Assembly (NCBI GenBank): GCA_028386065.3
Contig: JAKUCV010002385.1
Coordinates: 16,020-80,019, forward strand
Source: Turnera subulata
Taxonomy: Eukaryota; Streptophyta; Magnoliopsida; Malpighiales; Passifloraceae
Length of the DNA: 64,000 bases
Direction: 5' to 3'
Part shown: piece by piece, positions 24,910-37,600 of the stretch
Position numbering within the stretch: position 1 is the first letter of the stretch
Layout: each line of letters starts with the position of its first letter
Notes under the pieces: generated by a model
Seen by the model: only the letters and a program-made list of their open reading frames with translations
Told to the model about the DNA's origin: nothing
The model's database searches: none
Position numbers and translations under genes: made by a program

Positions 24910-25672
24910 ATAAGCAAGAGGATGATTCTTTATTCGTATAAACCGAATTAAGATATCTGAAAATAAATACTTCAAGATCTAATCAAACAAAATCATAAGA
25001 AAAATTTAAACATAAGAATTCATCTCAACTTCCTACATAAAATCACACTACCAGATCTATATTCTTGAAGGATTTATAAAGGCATATTGTTCTAATAACA
25101 TCTCTTTATTGGTAAATTTTTGCTGTAAATAGAAAATAATTCTTCAAGTCGAATCTTCCTTCATTGCTTCCCAATCTATTTTGAATCACAAAACAAGTAG
25201 AAAGGACTCCATATAGGGAACAACTAATCCACAAAGAGGGATACATAACCCACAAAAAGGGAAACTAATAACATATTTGGAGAACTTACTGTAGAAAGAA
25301 AGAAAACACTGACAACCCCAGAGTTATAGATCTAGCGTATTCTCTTATTTAGTGTGGTGTGTTTTTTTACATGAAAAAAGTTGTTTTTGTTCTTAAGGTT
25401 GGTCAAGTTTAATTTGCATTTACAGATTGATGTGATTTAATTACTTTTCCGTACGAACTGCAATAAGTTTAAGATTGTCGCCCTTCACATGGGTGGCATT
25501 GTAATCGGGGGACTAGACGAGGACTTGATTAATAGTTTTCCGACACTGCAAGTTACTACGCACCAAAAACTGAGCACTGTTCAAAAACAACTGAGGATTA
25601 TAAGAAAACAAGGAACATTATACAGATTTCGGACAATGGAGTAAGGAGGCATGATTATTCTCTTATACTATA
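24910..25672. other. intergenic between two retroposons
   Basis: No gene is seen. Part of this may belong to the LINE that follows, whose 5' boundary is not sharp. Confidence 0.5.
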
Positions 25673-28600
25673 ATGGATCACTTGCATGATCACATATTAT
25701 TATCACCCATATCACTTTGTCCTTCGCAGTATTTGTTGGACTTCCGATCTACCTCTCCAATTTTGGGATCAACGCGTTGTCGTAAGTTATGGTCCCCTCC
25801 AAACTTAAACTTTCTTGCTGTGGATTCGGAGGGGATGTCAGGTGGTCTACTGTTATTGTGGGACGGTGATGATTTCCAGTGTATTCGACATGAGAAGCAA
25901 GATCGGTGGATTTTGATTGAAGGAAGATTGGTGCCCTCAAATATCAATGTGGTTATATGCTGTGTGTATGCTCCCGTGAATACTCAGGATCGTATCCGCA
26001 TGTGGTCTGATTTAGCCAACAAAAAAACAGCTCATCCATCTCCTTGGCTAGTGGTAGGTGATTTTAATGAAGTCTTACATGCAAATGAAAGAAAGAGTGG
26101 AAGGGTTCTTGTTCAGGGTGCAGGTGCCTTAAGGAGTTTCATGGAATCACTAAATCTTTTAGAATTCCCTCTTCAAGGGCGACTATATACATGGGCAAAT
26201 TCCAATGCAGCTAGTAGAATTGATAGAGCAATGGCGGAGCCGGAGTGGAGCATTTCTTTCCCCTTACTAGTATTACAAACGGCGAGTAGAGGGGGATCTG
26301 ATCACTGGCCTATTATTCTAGCTCAAGAGCAAGTGGATTGGGGCTTCAAGCCTTTCCGTTTTCTATCTTGCTGGTGGACGTATCCGAATTTTGACAATAT
26401 TATTACTGATATGTGGGCAGAGATAGAGAGGGAGCTTCCAGGAAGGTTTTGCCTCCTGAAAAAGCTGAGTAAGTTACGTGGGGCTTTGGCTTACTGGAAT
26501 AGGCACTCCTTTGGCCATGTTGATGAGAAAGTAAAAGAATACAGTAAGGAAGTGGATGATTTAGAGCTATTGTGTGAACAACAGCAGTTATCTGAGACAG
26601 AACAACAACACCTAGCAGATGTTCGTGCTAATCACGCACAGTGGGAGAAACGTAGAGAGAGTTTGTGGAGACAGAAATCCAGACTTACCTGGTGCCAGCT
26701 AGGTGACCGTAATACAAAATTTTTCCATTCTGTGGCTTGCAATAAAGGAAGGAAGAAAGGTATTTATGGCATTCGAGTTGATGGGCGAGATATTATTGAT
26801 CCAGTGGGGATTAAAGCGGAGGCTGTACGCTATTTCTCTGCTTTATATGGGGATGGAAACTTCGCCAGGCCAAAGATTGGTAATTTAACTTTCAAATCTA
26901 TTGATCAGAGTATGGCGGCTAGTTTGGAGAGGCCGGTAACCATGGAGGAGATTAAAGAGGCCGTTTGGGCATGCGATAGCTTGAAGGCACCAGGCCCTGA
27001 CGGATTTAATTTCTCTTTTTATAAGAAATGCTGGGAGATACTCAAAAGTGATTTGTTTGACTTGGTTCAACAGTTCTTTGAGACAGGGAGATTGCCGAAA
27101 GGTGCCAATTGTGCATATATAACCTTGCTTCCCAAAAAGGGCATGGCTGAGGGTTTTGATGAATATAGGCCCATCACATTGATTCATGGCCTGTATAAAA
27201 TTGTATCAAAGATTCTAGCAGAGAGAATTAAACAGGTAATGGATGTGCTAGTCAGCAAGACGCAGTCGGCTTTTATTGCAGGAAGACATATCTTAGATTG
27301 CCATCTTGTTGCGTCAGAGGTTATTGATTCTCTTAAAAGGTCAAAGACACGAGCTGTGGTGTGGAAGCTTGATTTCCGAAAAGCTTATGATTCTATATCA
27401 TGGTCTTATCTCATACAAGTGATGGTGAAGATGGGTTTTGGAGAAAAATGGATATCTTGGATTCAAACATGTCTGCAGTCGGCAACACTATCGGTGCTCA
27501 TTAATGGCTCACCCTCTCCCGAGTTCGGGATGCAGAAAGGGTTGAGGCAAGGTGATCCACTCTCTCCTTTCTTATTCCTACTGGCTGCGGAGGGTTTAAC
27601 TTCTATACTCAACAAGGCATGTGAAAAAGGTTTAATTGCCCCGTTGATGGTACATAATATTCCCATATCATTGTTGCAGTTTGCCGATGACACTCTACTT
27701 TTCTCACAGGCTGAGTCCACTTCGCTCCTGAATTTAAAAAGGGTGTTGAGATGTTTTGAGATGTTATCTGGGTTGAGTATTAATTTTTATAAAAGTGGAT
27801 TAGCTGGGATCTCTTTGGCTCAGGGGGAGGTCAGCTCTTTTGCCGATAGTTTGCTATGCAAAGTTGAAAAGCTACCCTTCACTTATCTGGGTCTTCCTTT
27901 GGGAGCAAGTATGAGATTGGCTAAACATTGGGAACCAGTGATACAAAAGTTCAGGGTCAGATTGCATTCTTGGAAGGGTCGTTTTCTTACCTTTGCGGGA
28001 AGGTTAGTACTTATAAAAGCTGTGCTTTCTTCTCTACCACTGTACTACCTATCCATGTTCAAAATCCCAGGGGCTGCGGTGAAGAAACTTGTTCGGATTC
28101 AGCGTGAGTTTTTGTGGGGCGGCACCATGCAAAAGAAGTTGCCGCATGTTGCATGGGCTAAAGTCACTACTCTTAAATCCAAGGGAGGTTTAGGAGTAGA
28201 GAACCTGGTTGTTAAAAACCAATGCCTTCTTTATAAGTGGATTTGGCGATATAGTACGCAGGATGGACACCTATGGCAATGTCTGATTTCGGCAAAGTGT
28301 GGGTTGGGTGGGTCTTCTATGCAGCCCATTTTTGACATCTCCAAGGCTTCTCCCGTCTGGCGGAATATTGTGAGAAGTGGTGACTTTACGGGTCCAGGGA
28401 CGAGGCCTTTATGTTCTGGTATGTCATTACTCATTGGTGATGGTGCTCGGGCTAGCTTTTGGGGCGACAGGTGGTCGCAAATGGGTTGTTTACAGCAACA
28501 GTTTAAAAGACTGTACCTATTATCCACTTTCCAGCAAGCAACGGTTCGTGAGGTTTATACGGGGGGTTTTTTGCACCCTGATCATATTTCGGCCTGGTCG

Positions 28601-29326
28601 CGCCCATTGTATGTTTGGGAACAGGAAGTTTGTAGCCGTATGTTAATGGCACTTGAGGGCATAGCTTTCTATATAGATCGGGGTGACTCTTGGCAGTGGG
28701 TGCATGATCCTCTTGGGCTGTATTCTGTCCGTTCGGCATCCTGTTTCTTACTTTCTACGGTTTCAGTTCAACCCCAGCCGCTTGCATGGCTGGGCGTGGC
28801 TCCCCCAAAGATTGAGTTCTTCTTATGGTTGGCTTTGAATAAGGGTCTTATCACCAAAGAATTCCTCCGTCACAGGGGTGTGATCCAAGACTTGGACGCT
28901 GATTGCTCTTTTTGTCAAGGTGCGCAGGAGGATATCACACATTTGTTCTTTCTCTGCCAAGTGAGTGTCTCATTATGGCAGCGCCTGTGTAGATGGTGGG
29001 GGGTGTGTTGGATCAATCCGGGAAGCATGGCGGCTTGGCTTGTGCAGTGGCCTGCGACTGCGGGGGAGCGGCAGGCTGAGCAAGCTTGGATGCTTATAGG
29101 ATTGGCCATGTTGTGGTCCATTTGGCTTGCTCGTAATGCGTTGGTTTTCTCCCACACCCCTTTGCAGTTGGATTTACTTTTTGATTTGGTCTTAGCTCGA
29201 GCTTTTTGGTGGTTCAAGTCCTTACACCCATCGTTCCCTTACAGTGCGGGGGCGGCTCATGCTTCTCCGGAGCCCTTCAAGGGTTGGCATTCGGGCAAAT
29301 TGTTAACAATAGGCTTTACAAAGTGA
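25673..29326 (+). CDS. LINE (L1-type) endonuclease/reverse transcriptase ORF2, 5'-truncated
   Basis: One uninterrupted frame of 1217 codons. Residues ~50-215 match the second half of the EEP endonuclease, including WLVVGDFNE (GDFN at 129-132) and GSDHWPI. The first half of that domain (the WNxRG and QETK motifs) is missing, which fits 5' truncation on insertion. The reverse transcriptase core follows, with KAPGPDGF, GLRQGDPLSPFLF and the catalytic FADD at 670-673. A zinc-binding RT C-terminal domain lies near 1030-1110 (FLWLALN, CSFCQGAQEDITHLFFLC). The ATG at 25673 is simply the first in frame and is unlikely to be the native start. The lack of stops over 3.6 kb suggests a recent insertion, but without a complete endonuclease it should not be autonomous. 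Confidence 0.9.
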   Translation: MDHLHDHILLSPISLCPSQYLLDFRSTSPILGSTRCRKLWSPPNLNFLAVDSEGMSGGLLLLWDGDDFQCIRHEKQDRWILIEGRLVPSNINVVICCVYAPVNTQDRIRMWSDLANKKTAHPSPWLVVGDFNEVLHANERKSGRVLVQGAGALRSFMESLNLLEFPLQGRLYTWANSNAASRIDRAMAEPEWSISFPLLVLQTASRGGSDHWPIILAQEQVDWGFKPFRFLSCWWTYPNFDNIITDMWAEIERELPGRFCLLKKLSKLRGALAYWNRHSFGHVDEKVKEYSKEVDDLELLCEQQQLSETEQQHLADVRANHAQWEKRRESLWRQKSRLTWCQLGDRNTKFFHSVACNKGRKKGIYGIRVDGRDIIDPVGIKAEAVRYFSALYGDGNFARPKIGNLTFKSIDQSMAASLERPVTMEEIKEAVWACDSLKAPGPDGFNFSFYKKCWEILKSDLFDLVQQFFETGRLPKGANCAYITLLPKKGMAEGFDEYRPITLIHGLYKIVSKILAERIKQVMDVLVSKTQSAFIAGRHILDCHLVASEVIDSLKRSKTRAVVWKLDFRKAYDSISWSYLIQVMVKMGFGEKWISWIQTCLQSATLSVLINGSPSPEFGMQKGLRQGDPLSPFLFLLAAEGLTSILNKACEKGLIAPLMVHNIPISLLQFADDTLLFSQAESTSLLNLKRVLRCFEMLSGLSINFYKSGLAGISLAQGEVSSFADSLLCKVEKLPFTYLGLPLGASMRLAKHWEPVIQKFRVRLHSWKGRFLTFAGRLVLIKAVLSSLPLYYLSMFKIPGAAVKKLVRIQREFLWGGTMQKKLPHVAWAKVTTLKSKGGLGVENLVVKNQCLLYKWIWRYSTQDGHLWQCLISAKCGLGGSSMQPIFDISKASPVWRNIVRSGDFTGPGTRPLCSGMSLLIGDGARASFWGDRWSQMGCLQQQFKRLYLLSTFQQATVREVYTGGFLHPDHISAWSRPLYVWEQEVCSRMLMALEGIAFYIDRGDSWQWVHDPLGLYSVRSASCFLLSTVSVQPQPLAWLGVAPPKIEFFLWLALNKGLITKEFLRHRGVIQDLDADCSFCQGAQEDITHLFFLCQVSVSLWQRLCRWWGVCWINPGSMAAWLVQWPATAGERQAEQAWMLIGLAMLWSIWLARNALVFSHTPLQLDLLFDLVLARAFWWFKSLHPSFPYSAGAAHASPEPFKGWHSGKLLTIGFTK

Positions 29327-29443
29327 GGGGCGTTCTAGTGTTGTAACTTCGCTTGGCGTCCGGGGTCTTTCAGCGGGCTTCCTATTCTCTGTACATATCC
29401 TGATTATCAATAAAGAAAATCGATTAGTATCAAAAAAAAAAAA
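25673..29443 (+). mobile_element. LINE insertion with poly-A tail
   Basis: The coding region is followed by a short 3' UTR ending in TCGATTAGTATC and twelve A (29420-29443). The 5' boundary lies near 25670-25740. I could not find a target duplication: GAATCTTGCC after the tail has no clear partner upstream. Confidence 0.85.
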
Positions 29444-32063
29444 GAATCTTGCCATATTACGAAATGCTAAGGGTACCAACTGGGCCATTTGTCGTTTGTA
29501 TTCTTCCATAACCTAATGACAGGATGGCATATATTATATAAGGAGATCACGGATCTCGGTCGTCAAAGAACAATTTCAATCGTCATTAATTACTAAAGTT
29601 AATAATAATAAAAAAAGTAAATAAGTTTCAAAAGATTTGATATATGACTATCTTTAGGAGATATGTATCCGTAGTAGGACCACAAAGCTATATGTATTCC
29701 AGATTTTATATGATTGTAATCTAGGTTTATCAGCATTGCATACCAACCGTACGCTAATTAAAAGGACAGACTCATCATTACTCCCAAGGATTATTGATTA
29801 AGCCGGAGATTAGCAAAATCTCCAAGTGGAGTGTGCTCCACCTCAACTTGGACTTAAAAAATTTTAAGTTTCCATTTGAAAGAATATATATCGATCATGC
29901 ATATTCTTAATTCTTCTATGTCACTTACACGTCTAAAGTTTCCTTAATCCCATAACCCATGTGTCTCATATGTAGTATGTGAATCATTTCTTTGTCATGT
30001 GTAATTAATTGAATACTAATTGTCCCGTACAATATGTTCCTGGATGGAAGAATAAAGGCATTTGGTTCTTAGGAATTGGTTATCAAGCATCTTAATCATA
30101 ACTCTTCAAAAGTTCTACAATTTTCTCCCATTCTTTCTACCATGTCAAAAAAGGGATTGACGAAGAATATATTTATCAGAACAACTCTGCATAAATAATC
30201 AGCAAACATTGGAGAAAGGTGCATTATTCTTTTCAAAACATCTAGTAGTTAAATTATGAAAGAATTAATAACTTTAGCAAAATGTGATGTTATGGGTTTA
30301 CGGTAGGAACATCATTAGAACACCGAATTTTAAGCAAGAGAAAAACATTATGCCATAGATAGTACTCCATTATAAACGTGCGTACAAATCAATCAAAAGA
30401 GTCTAAAAGTGCGTATAATTTAACTTTACACTAAAAATTGATGCTGCTTCTCTCAGGGGTATAATAACTGTGTGTAATGCTGCTATAATAATTTCCTCTC
30501 GTTTATGCACGTGCAATTAAGAACCAATATTTTCAACTAGTCCTCGATACCAATAGAGATGGGTCGACCTTCAAAAATCTTTATGTCTTGGTTGCAAAAC
30601 GAATAGAATAATTTACAAACGGATCTTTATCAGAACCACTAGTATGGAATTCTTCAGTACAACAGAAAGATCATGTATAGTAGTCTACTACTTTTAGGTA
30701 ATACTTCAACTTTATAAAGCATTACACAGAATAATTTACTAATTAATTCCTTTAATGCTATGTTGCCATTCACGAATGAGACCAATACCAGTTGCCTCCT
30801 TGTGGTGCCATCGGAAAACCACAAAGCGCTTATTAAATTAAGTTGTGAATCCGACGAATCAATTATTTTATTGCATGTCCACTTCACATTATAAACACGG
30901 ATAAATGAGAGTTAGATATATACTAATATTATTGTCCGGTTTTCTGGCCAAAACTTTTGCTACTTTTTGGGAAGCTGCCCCTATTGGTTTTTTTTTTTTT
31001 TCCTATAATACAGTCACAGTCTAGTCTACAAAGGGTCAATGTTAGATTAGGTCAAGAATCACGGGGGACTAGCTAAGTACTAGTATCCATCATAATAGGG
31101 ACACATAAAAAGCATAGACAGGGACATTTTCACACCTTAATATGTTTTTGTTAAGACCAATCTAACTACTCGAACTAGAATAAGCAAAACAAAATGGAAA
31201 TCTGAATACCTTTTGGAATAGCATCAAAAAAAAAAATTACAACGGGGTATGCGCAGATAATAAATTTTCTATACCGATGATACACTGGATGTGGATAACT
31301 TGACACATGCGCATAATACATGAGTCAAACAGCTTGACGTATTCTAATTAGATTTATTCGATCAATAAAACTCAATCTCCTTAATCTCCCATACATGCAT
31401 CTCCTCTATCAGTCGGTGTATTTTTGCTAACATTAAAGATCTGATCCACTTTAGAATCCTGTGCGTGCGTACTGAACTTGTGTTAGGCGCTAATCAACAT
31501 CCTAAACTTCAATGATTTTTTTATTGCTTCACCGGCAGCAAACTGAATTAACTAATTAGACTTCTTCGTTTACATTTCTTTCACATTAGTGTTGAGGCTC
31601 GCCTTAATTTATTGCTACTCGTCAAGAGCATTAAACCCACAAAAGTACGCAAGCCCGACAGTCGAATGTCATATATATACTAGTACATATTTTTCTATTA
31701 AGCATACGAATCACATGACTCATATAATGTATAATTATGTCTATTTAGCTGCCTAACAAAGGAATTGCTTGCGTATACCTTGTAAACGTGGACAAATCCC
31801 AAGAAAACGGTGGCTAAAAGTGCCCACAAATACATGGAACACCTGGCATCAATTACGTTTTCGGCTGCGTCTTCTATAGGTTGAATTAATTGTTGCTAAA
31901 ATTAATTCCATGCCATTTTATTGCAATCAAGATCGTTACCGAACCCGCTGTCTCTTTCCTAGTGATATGATCACGCTTCTATCGTGTACTCTTTATCTTA
32001 ACAACGTACTGCAGAGACATAGAATAATACCTGGGATGAACTCAATAGCATGTCATGAAGAGT

Positions 32064-32109
32064 TAATGTTTATGATTTTTTTTTTGATGCTAATAATGTT
32101 TATGATTTT
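32064..32109. repeat. micro-insertion between perfect 16 bp direct repeats, LINE-like tail
   Basis: TAATGTTTATGATTTT occurs at 32064-32079 and 32094-32109 without mismatch. The 14-base insert reads TTAGCATCAAAAAA on the minus strand. The full LINE ends TTAGTATCAAAAAA, so the two differ at one base. Confidence 0.65.
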
Positions 32110-32204
32110 AATTAAAACATAATGGAAGATACTCTAGAACTTATCATATTTTAACTCATCACGGATACAAGGAGCGGAAGATATTATGTTTAGAAGGTTT
32201 TATC

Positions 32205-32267
32205 AACAAAAACAAGTCTATGCATGTGAAGAGTAGTTGAACAATGAACAAAAACAAGTCTATGCAT
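32205..32267. repeat. perfect 21 bp direct repeat with 21 bp spacer
   Basis: The segment starting AACAAAAACAAGTCTATGCA (32205-32225) recurs exactly at 32247-32267. The 21-base spacer GTGAAGAGTAGTTGAACAAT.. has no A-run, so this is more like a local duplication or a repair product than a retroposon tail. Confidence 0.7.
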
Positions 32268-33390
32268 ATGTGTAGAAGTTTCTTTTTTTCGACAAAAAAA
32301 AAAAGCAAGTGAAAGTAAATGGACAAAGACAGCATCTGCTGACATATCTATAACGTCAAGTCTAGTATATAACATCTAAAAGAAAAAAATATTGAAAGTT
32401 TTTGAGAGATAATTAAGAAATACAATTTGGTACTTTGGTGGTTAAAGAGCACTATGCTTTTCTTTTTTTTTATTTTATTTTATTTTTTCTGAAAGCAAAA
32501 GCATGTATCACGTTATACTTCCACCTTTTATTTTTTTAATATTGACAATATGACAGGAAACAAATAACAGCAAAAGAAAATTTTCATTGTCTATATGATG
32601 TTGAAATTGATATGATCCAAGTTATGCGATTGATGGTACGCCAGCAATGGGATTGGTGTTACTCGTTCGGTTTTAGTAATTAATAAATTCTGTTCTGTAT
32701 ATATAATATAAAGAACATTCAACCTCAAGGTACTATTATATACATACTACTTTACCATTATCGTTAGACGATGGTGGAATTCCCATTGCAGGTCAAATTA
32801 GTTCTCTCCCAAATCCTTCAATTAAAAATATGTACAAGAATTATAAACTATTTGTCGCCTCTTTTTGTCTCTAAAGAAATGTTATATTTTCTTTCACGTA
32901 AAACAGAAAGTTGGTGAAATAAATTTATGTGGTTGGCGATTAGCTTGACAAAAGTTGAAGCAAAGAATAGGGGTTATAAACACCGCGTTCCTATCAGAAG
33001 CGGGTCCATTGTTGCATTAACGGCAAGTTCTTCACTATGCCTCTTTTTATTGTGGTTTCTGATTTTGTCCAGGCAGAGAAAGGTTGGAGAGAAAAGAAGA
33101 AAAGAAAAACATAAAGGCATGCTCTTCGCCAGAGGCAGCCCCCATATATATTAAAGCATAATTTCTAGTAACAAACAAGTCTTGTAAATTTAACAACTTT
33201 ATAGCTTTGTAGTACATCTTTTTAGTTTTGCTTTACGTCTCTAAAGCCTAATCTCACACTTTCTCTCCTCACAAGGCTGGATAGAAAATAGTAGTGCTGT
33301 ACAAAACAGTGATCTAACTTTTAAACTTGCAGTCAGAAACTTACACGTGTAAAAATTAGATAATTATGAACTAGTATTATTTAACTTTTT

Positions 33391-33443
33391 AATGGAAGTG
33401 AAAGTGAAAGTTTTCATCAACAAAAGAAAATGGAGGTGAAAGT
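33391..33443. repeat. micro-insertion between 15 bp direct repeats
   Basis: AATGGAAGTGAAAGT (33391-33405) recurs with one change at 33429-33443. The 23-base insert contains TTTTCATCAACAAAAGAA, plus-strand polarity. Confidence 0.5.
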
Positions 33444-33668
33444 AACTCCCATTATGGAAGTGTCATACAAAAAAGGGCACAATAGTAGTGGGCTCAACTT
33501 TCACATGTTATAGGAAGACCAAGAAATCTACTAGCTAGCACCGATCCCTGCTTGCTTTATTTAGAAGATACTATCTTTCTATGATACTATAATTACTTGA
33601 AGAATTCAATATATTGTTTTCTGAAACTTCAGGTAATTAATCACGAACAGAAAACTGGTACAACTTTA

Positions 33669-33704
33669 TCTGAATGAATTTTCTTTTTCGGATATTCTGA
33701 ATGA
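33669..33704. repeat. possible micro-insertion between 9 bp direct repeats
   Basis: TCTGAATGA occurs at 33669-33677 and 33696-33704. The 18-base spacer includes CTTTTTCGGATAT, which on the minus strand is ATATCCG followed by a short A-run. The repeat is short, so chance is not excluded. Confidence 0.3.
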
Positions 33705-34602
33705 TTACTAGCTAGATATGCACTCATTTTTGAATTTCATGTACCTTATTGGTTTATTAAGTTTTGGTTAATGCATAATTGATAAAGAGAAGAATAGAAC
33801 GAAAGCAGAGTGCCCATAGAAAATGTAGGCAATAATATCGATATAATCAATAGGCATAAAATTCAATAGGCATAATTCACTTTCCTACGAGAATGACTAA
33901 TAACAAATTTATTCTAGGAAAAAAATGAGCTTTTTATGTTGGATTGGAAATATAAATTCTAGAGCGCAAGTCTATATATAACTGTTGTTTTTGCTCTTTT
34001 TACTGGAAAAACTTAAGACATTTCTCTTATTATATTATGTTACAATAATTTCAAAAGCTGCGAAGCAAGAAAAATGTTGAACAGGAAAATATGAACAAAA
34101 GATGATATAGTCCAACTTAAAAATATAAATTGCATAGGCATAAAAAAGAACTCACAAATTTAAATGTATATATTTGTATTTTAAATTACGTGATGAGAAA
34201 GATCGGATATGTGATATAACCACTCTACTAGTAAAAAAATTTTGGCTAGCTAGCGCTCCACGGGTATGACTGTGAATGTATGAGTAGGAGAACACTGTAA
34301 ACTCTTACAAACAATTACGACAAAAATATACAAAGCAATCCACCATCTCTACCTAAAACATAAACACATATAGCAGATTGAAGGCTTGAAGATTTACTCT
34401 CCTCGACCTTTTACAGGTCATTTATAATTATTTTAAAAAAGATTACCTCTCCTTCGGTAGTGTCTTCCTCATTCTGCATCAATCCCTGTAATTCAACTTC
34501 GAACCTGAATTCTGCACATCTTCCTCAGATGGAGTAGTTGCATCTGCTGGCATGTACAAGTACCAAAATTGGCAGCCGTGCCGATATAGATAATACTGAT
34601 CT

Positions 34603-37600
34603 TCAAGCTGACCCAACTCTTCCACCAGAAAGAAAACCAAATACTTGTTTCAAGTTCCCTCTGGAAGGCCGAGCTGTTATTGCAAATTTGCAGATGAATA
34701 CTAATCGCCGCCGCATTTCCCATTTAGTGATATGCGACTCACTGAAAAGCTTTCCATCATCAAATGTTCCTGATACGTAAAACAGAAGTTCAGGAAATGC
34801 CTAACATACTAGAATCTAAACATTCATCTTTTTTTCGCAATGGAAAAGGAAGCAGAAAAGAACAAATTGAAAAGACGCAATAAGTTATGTTGTTCAGGAA
34901 TTGCAAACAAATAATTTTCTTCCGTTTTCCTTTTAGCATGCTGGGGCATCATACCTTCATCGTTGAACAATGATGTCAAAATTGCCAGGCAAACACAGAC
35001 GCTGATATCCTCACCTGGAAAAACACATGACTGAGGTGTTATTATAAAATAACAGAATACCACAAATAATGACCAAAGAACATGCATCCCAGGCCAAGGT
35101 CATAACATTCAAATAAACTTAAAAACTTCACGAAAAGGCAATATCTATAGAAAAATGAGAAACGACATTGCAGTGGTACAGCAGAAACACATGCCGGCCT
35201 TCATGCAAGGGCAACAACATAAACACTGTCGTGCATGAACATCTACTTCCTAAAATCTACCCATCTAAGCCCATAAATATTCCATGATTTAATTCGGCAA
35301 GCATTAATAATTCCTTACCATCGCGACAACAAACTAGAAGTCTGTTCCCTTTTTGGAGGTTCACTCTCGCAAAGTTGACTGCAGCAGGGAGATTGTTCAA
35401 GACAGAGAACCTATCTAGTTTTGAACTCTGGAAAATAGCAGCAAACTTAATTAATGCCACAAAAATAACAAATTTAAAGAAATTATGGAATCAATTGAAC
35501 TATTACACCCTTATTGTTCGCTCTTTTCTGAAACGTACCACAACAGGAAGATGAAAGTATGCTTCGGCATCTGGAAAGCAGATAGGGATGGACACTTGAT
35601 CACAGTTCAAAATGCAGTTGACATTAGACGCATGTGTAGCTGCAACATAAAGTAAAACAAGCAGAAGCGCTATCAAGAAACTGTAACCAACATAAGCTTG
35701 CAAATAAAAAATAAATAGGAGGAAGGAACCACGGTAGGCATACTAGTGTAGTTATCCAGTTATAAACCATTCAGCCTCAACTTTATATCTGACTGTTTCA
35801 GTAAGACAACGACTTCATTCTCCACAACCCTCTGATAGCATAATCGACACAACCTCGAGCACCAGGTGTTTGAAAATACAACTACAGGATTTCTTCTGAT
35901 TGTAACAATATGACCTCAAATCTCTGGGTATTAAATATGTAAATGCAGTATATTATATGGCTAAATATTATTGCCGACTTATATAACATTGTGCAGGGAC
36001 ATTGATGAAGTTGCTGCCATCATATCTCATGCCTAAAGTTTGCATTCAAGGCTTCCAAACTGACAACATCTTGTTTAATAATCCTATACTGTCATCTAAA
36101 GACACAAATTTTGACGTAGCAGACAACCTTAGAATAAATGGCTAAATGGTTGACCCAACTTGAAGATTATTTACTCAAGGATTTTGGACATCAGAAAGAG
36201 GATGATTCAGATAATATATGTTGAACGATTATAATAGTATACCAGCTTGAGATGGGCCAACAGCAAGGTTAGTTGTACCAAGCCAAAACACTTTATCATC
36301 TACATCAGCAGAATTGAGTGTAGCATCATTGTTAGACATGTTGAAGGCTAATGAGGACTCCATATAAGAAGGATTGTCAATTCCACTATCTGATATCTTT
36401 GGAGGCTTGACTGTGATTTGTGGAGCAGTCTGTCCCCTCTGGGCGCGATAAACTCTATCCTTTTCAACTATATCCGCTACCTTCTGATTACACACATCTG
36501 GCCCTGAACTAATAATATCATAAGCGTGTTTCCAGAAATGACTAGGTGACAGCCCCCTCGCCCAACTTTCTTCATCGTCTCCGGCACCAGCTATGTAACG
36601 CCAGCTGAACTCCGAGGTAGTCCTATGCTGAAAAACACCATCCGAGGCAGAGGCAGAGACGAGTATAATCGGAGTAAAATCCCACGAACTCTGATGAGGC
36701 ACTTCATTCAGCCAGATCACACTCCTCTGCGATATCCACAGAGGCCTCAACGGCTTCTTCAAGGAGAAAGCAATTGACGCTATATCAGCTCCACTTGACT
36801 CTAACTGTTTAGTCCACTCCTCTAAACGCTCCTCAATCTCGGCCTTCTCTTTGATGGAAACCCAATTAGGGAGGTGAAGTTCACAGTCCCAATTATCAGG
36901 ATCAGCCAATTTTGTATCTTTTATTAATTCCTCCTATCGAAATATAAAACAGAACATATTTAATGGAAGAAAGACATGTAAACAACTTCTCAAAAAAAAA
37001 AAAAAAAAAAAACAGAGGATAGTATGTATAAGAACAGTAATCAAGACCACCTGCACCTCAGGCATGTTTTTGATATGATTGGCAACAGCCCTATTCAAAA
37101 CGCAAGTCCAGATGGGTATTGTTTTTGACATACTATCAGGGAACCGCTTCCCTTTCCGGGTCGAATCAACGACCATACACCCACCTTTCTGTCCTAACCC
37201 ATCACCAAAAAAAAAAAAAACAAGCTGCCCTCAATAACCACACAACAGAGACAACAAACAACGTGAAGAGCAGAAGAACAATAGATTGACTGTTTAAAGC
37301 ATTACGTACCAGCAAGCAGGGCGACGTGTAGGTTGAGGCGGGCGGTGTTGAAGGACCAGTTATTGGTGTGGCCGTCGGTGGACTTGAAGTAACAGGTGGA
37401 GTGGAAGGCGGGAGAGTACCAGAGGCCACAGCGGAGGTTGGCGAGGAGAGGGAGGTCCGGCCATAACTGGGAGATTTCTCCGACGAAGATCGAGTCCTCG
37501 TAGATGGATCTAAGTGCGTTGTATAGACTGTTTTCCCGGCGTTTTATGGTTCTCGCCGCCCTGTATATGCTTATCTTCCCATCTCCATCCTCCATGTCCA

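Larger units (their letters stand above)
29444..34602. other. long intergenic region, no gene seen
   Basis: About 5.1 kb of AT-rich sequence without a convincing reading frame, RNA gene or element ends. It holds three micro-insertions (32064-32109, 33391-33443, 33669-33704) and one perfect 21 bp spaced repeat (32205-32267). The AT-rich region around 32460-32490 is simple sequence. Confidence 0.6.

Noticed and set aside
36990..37012. Long A-run in RIT1 intron 2 as a further micro-insertion
   Set aside because: No direct repeat flanks it; probably simple sequence.
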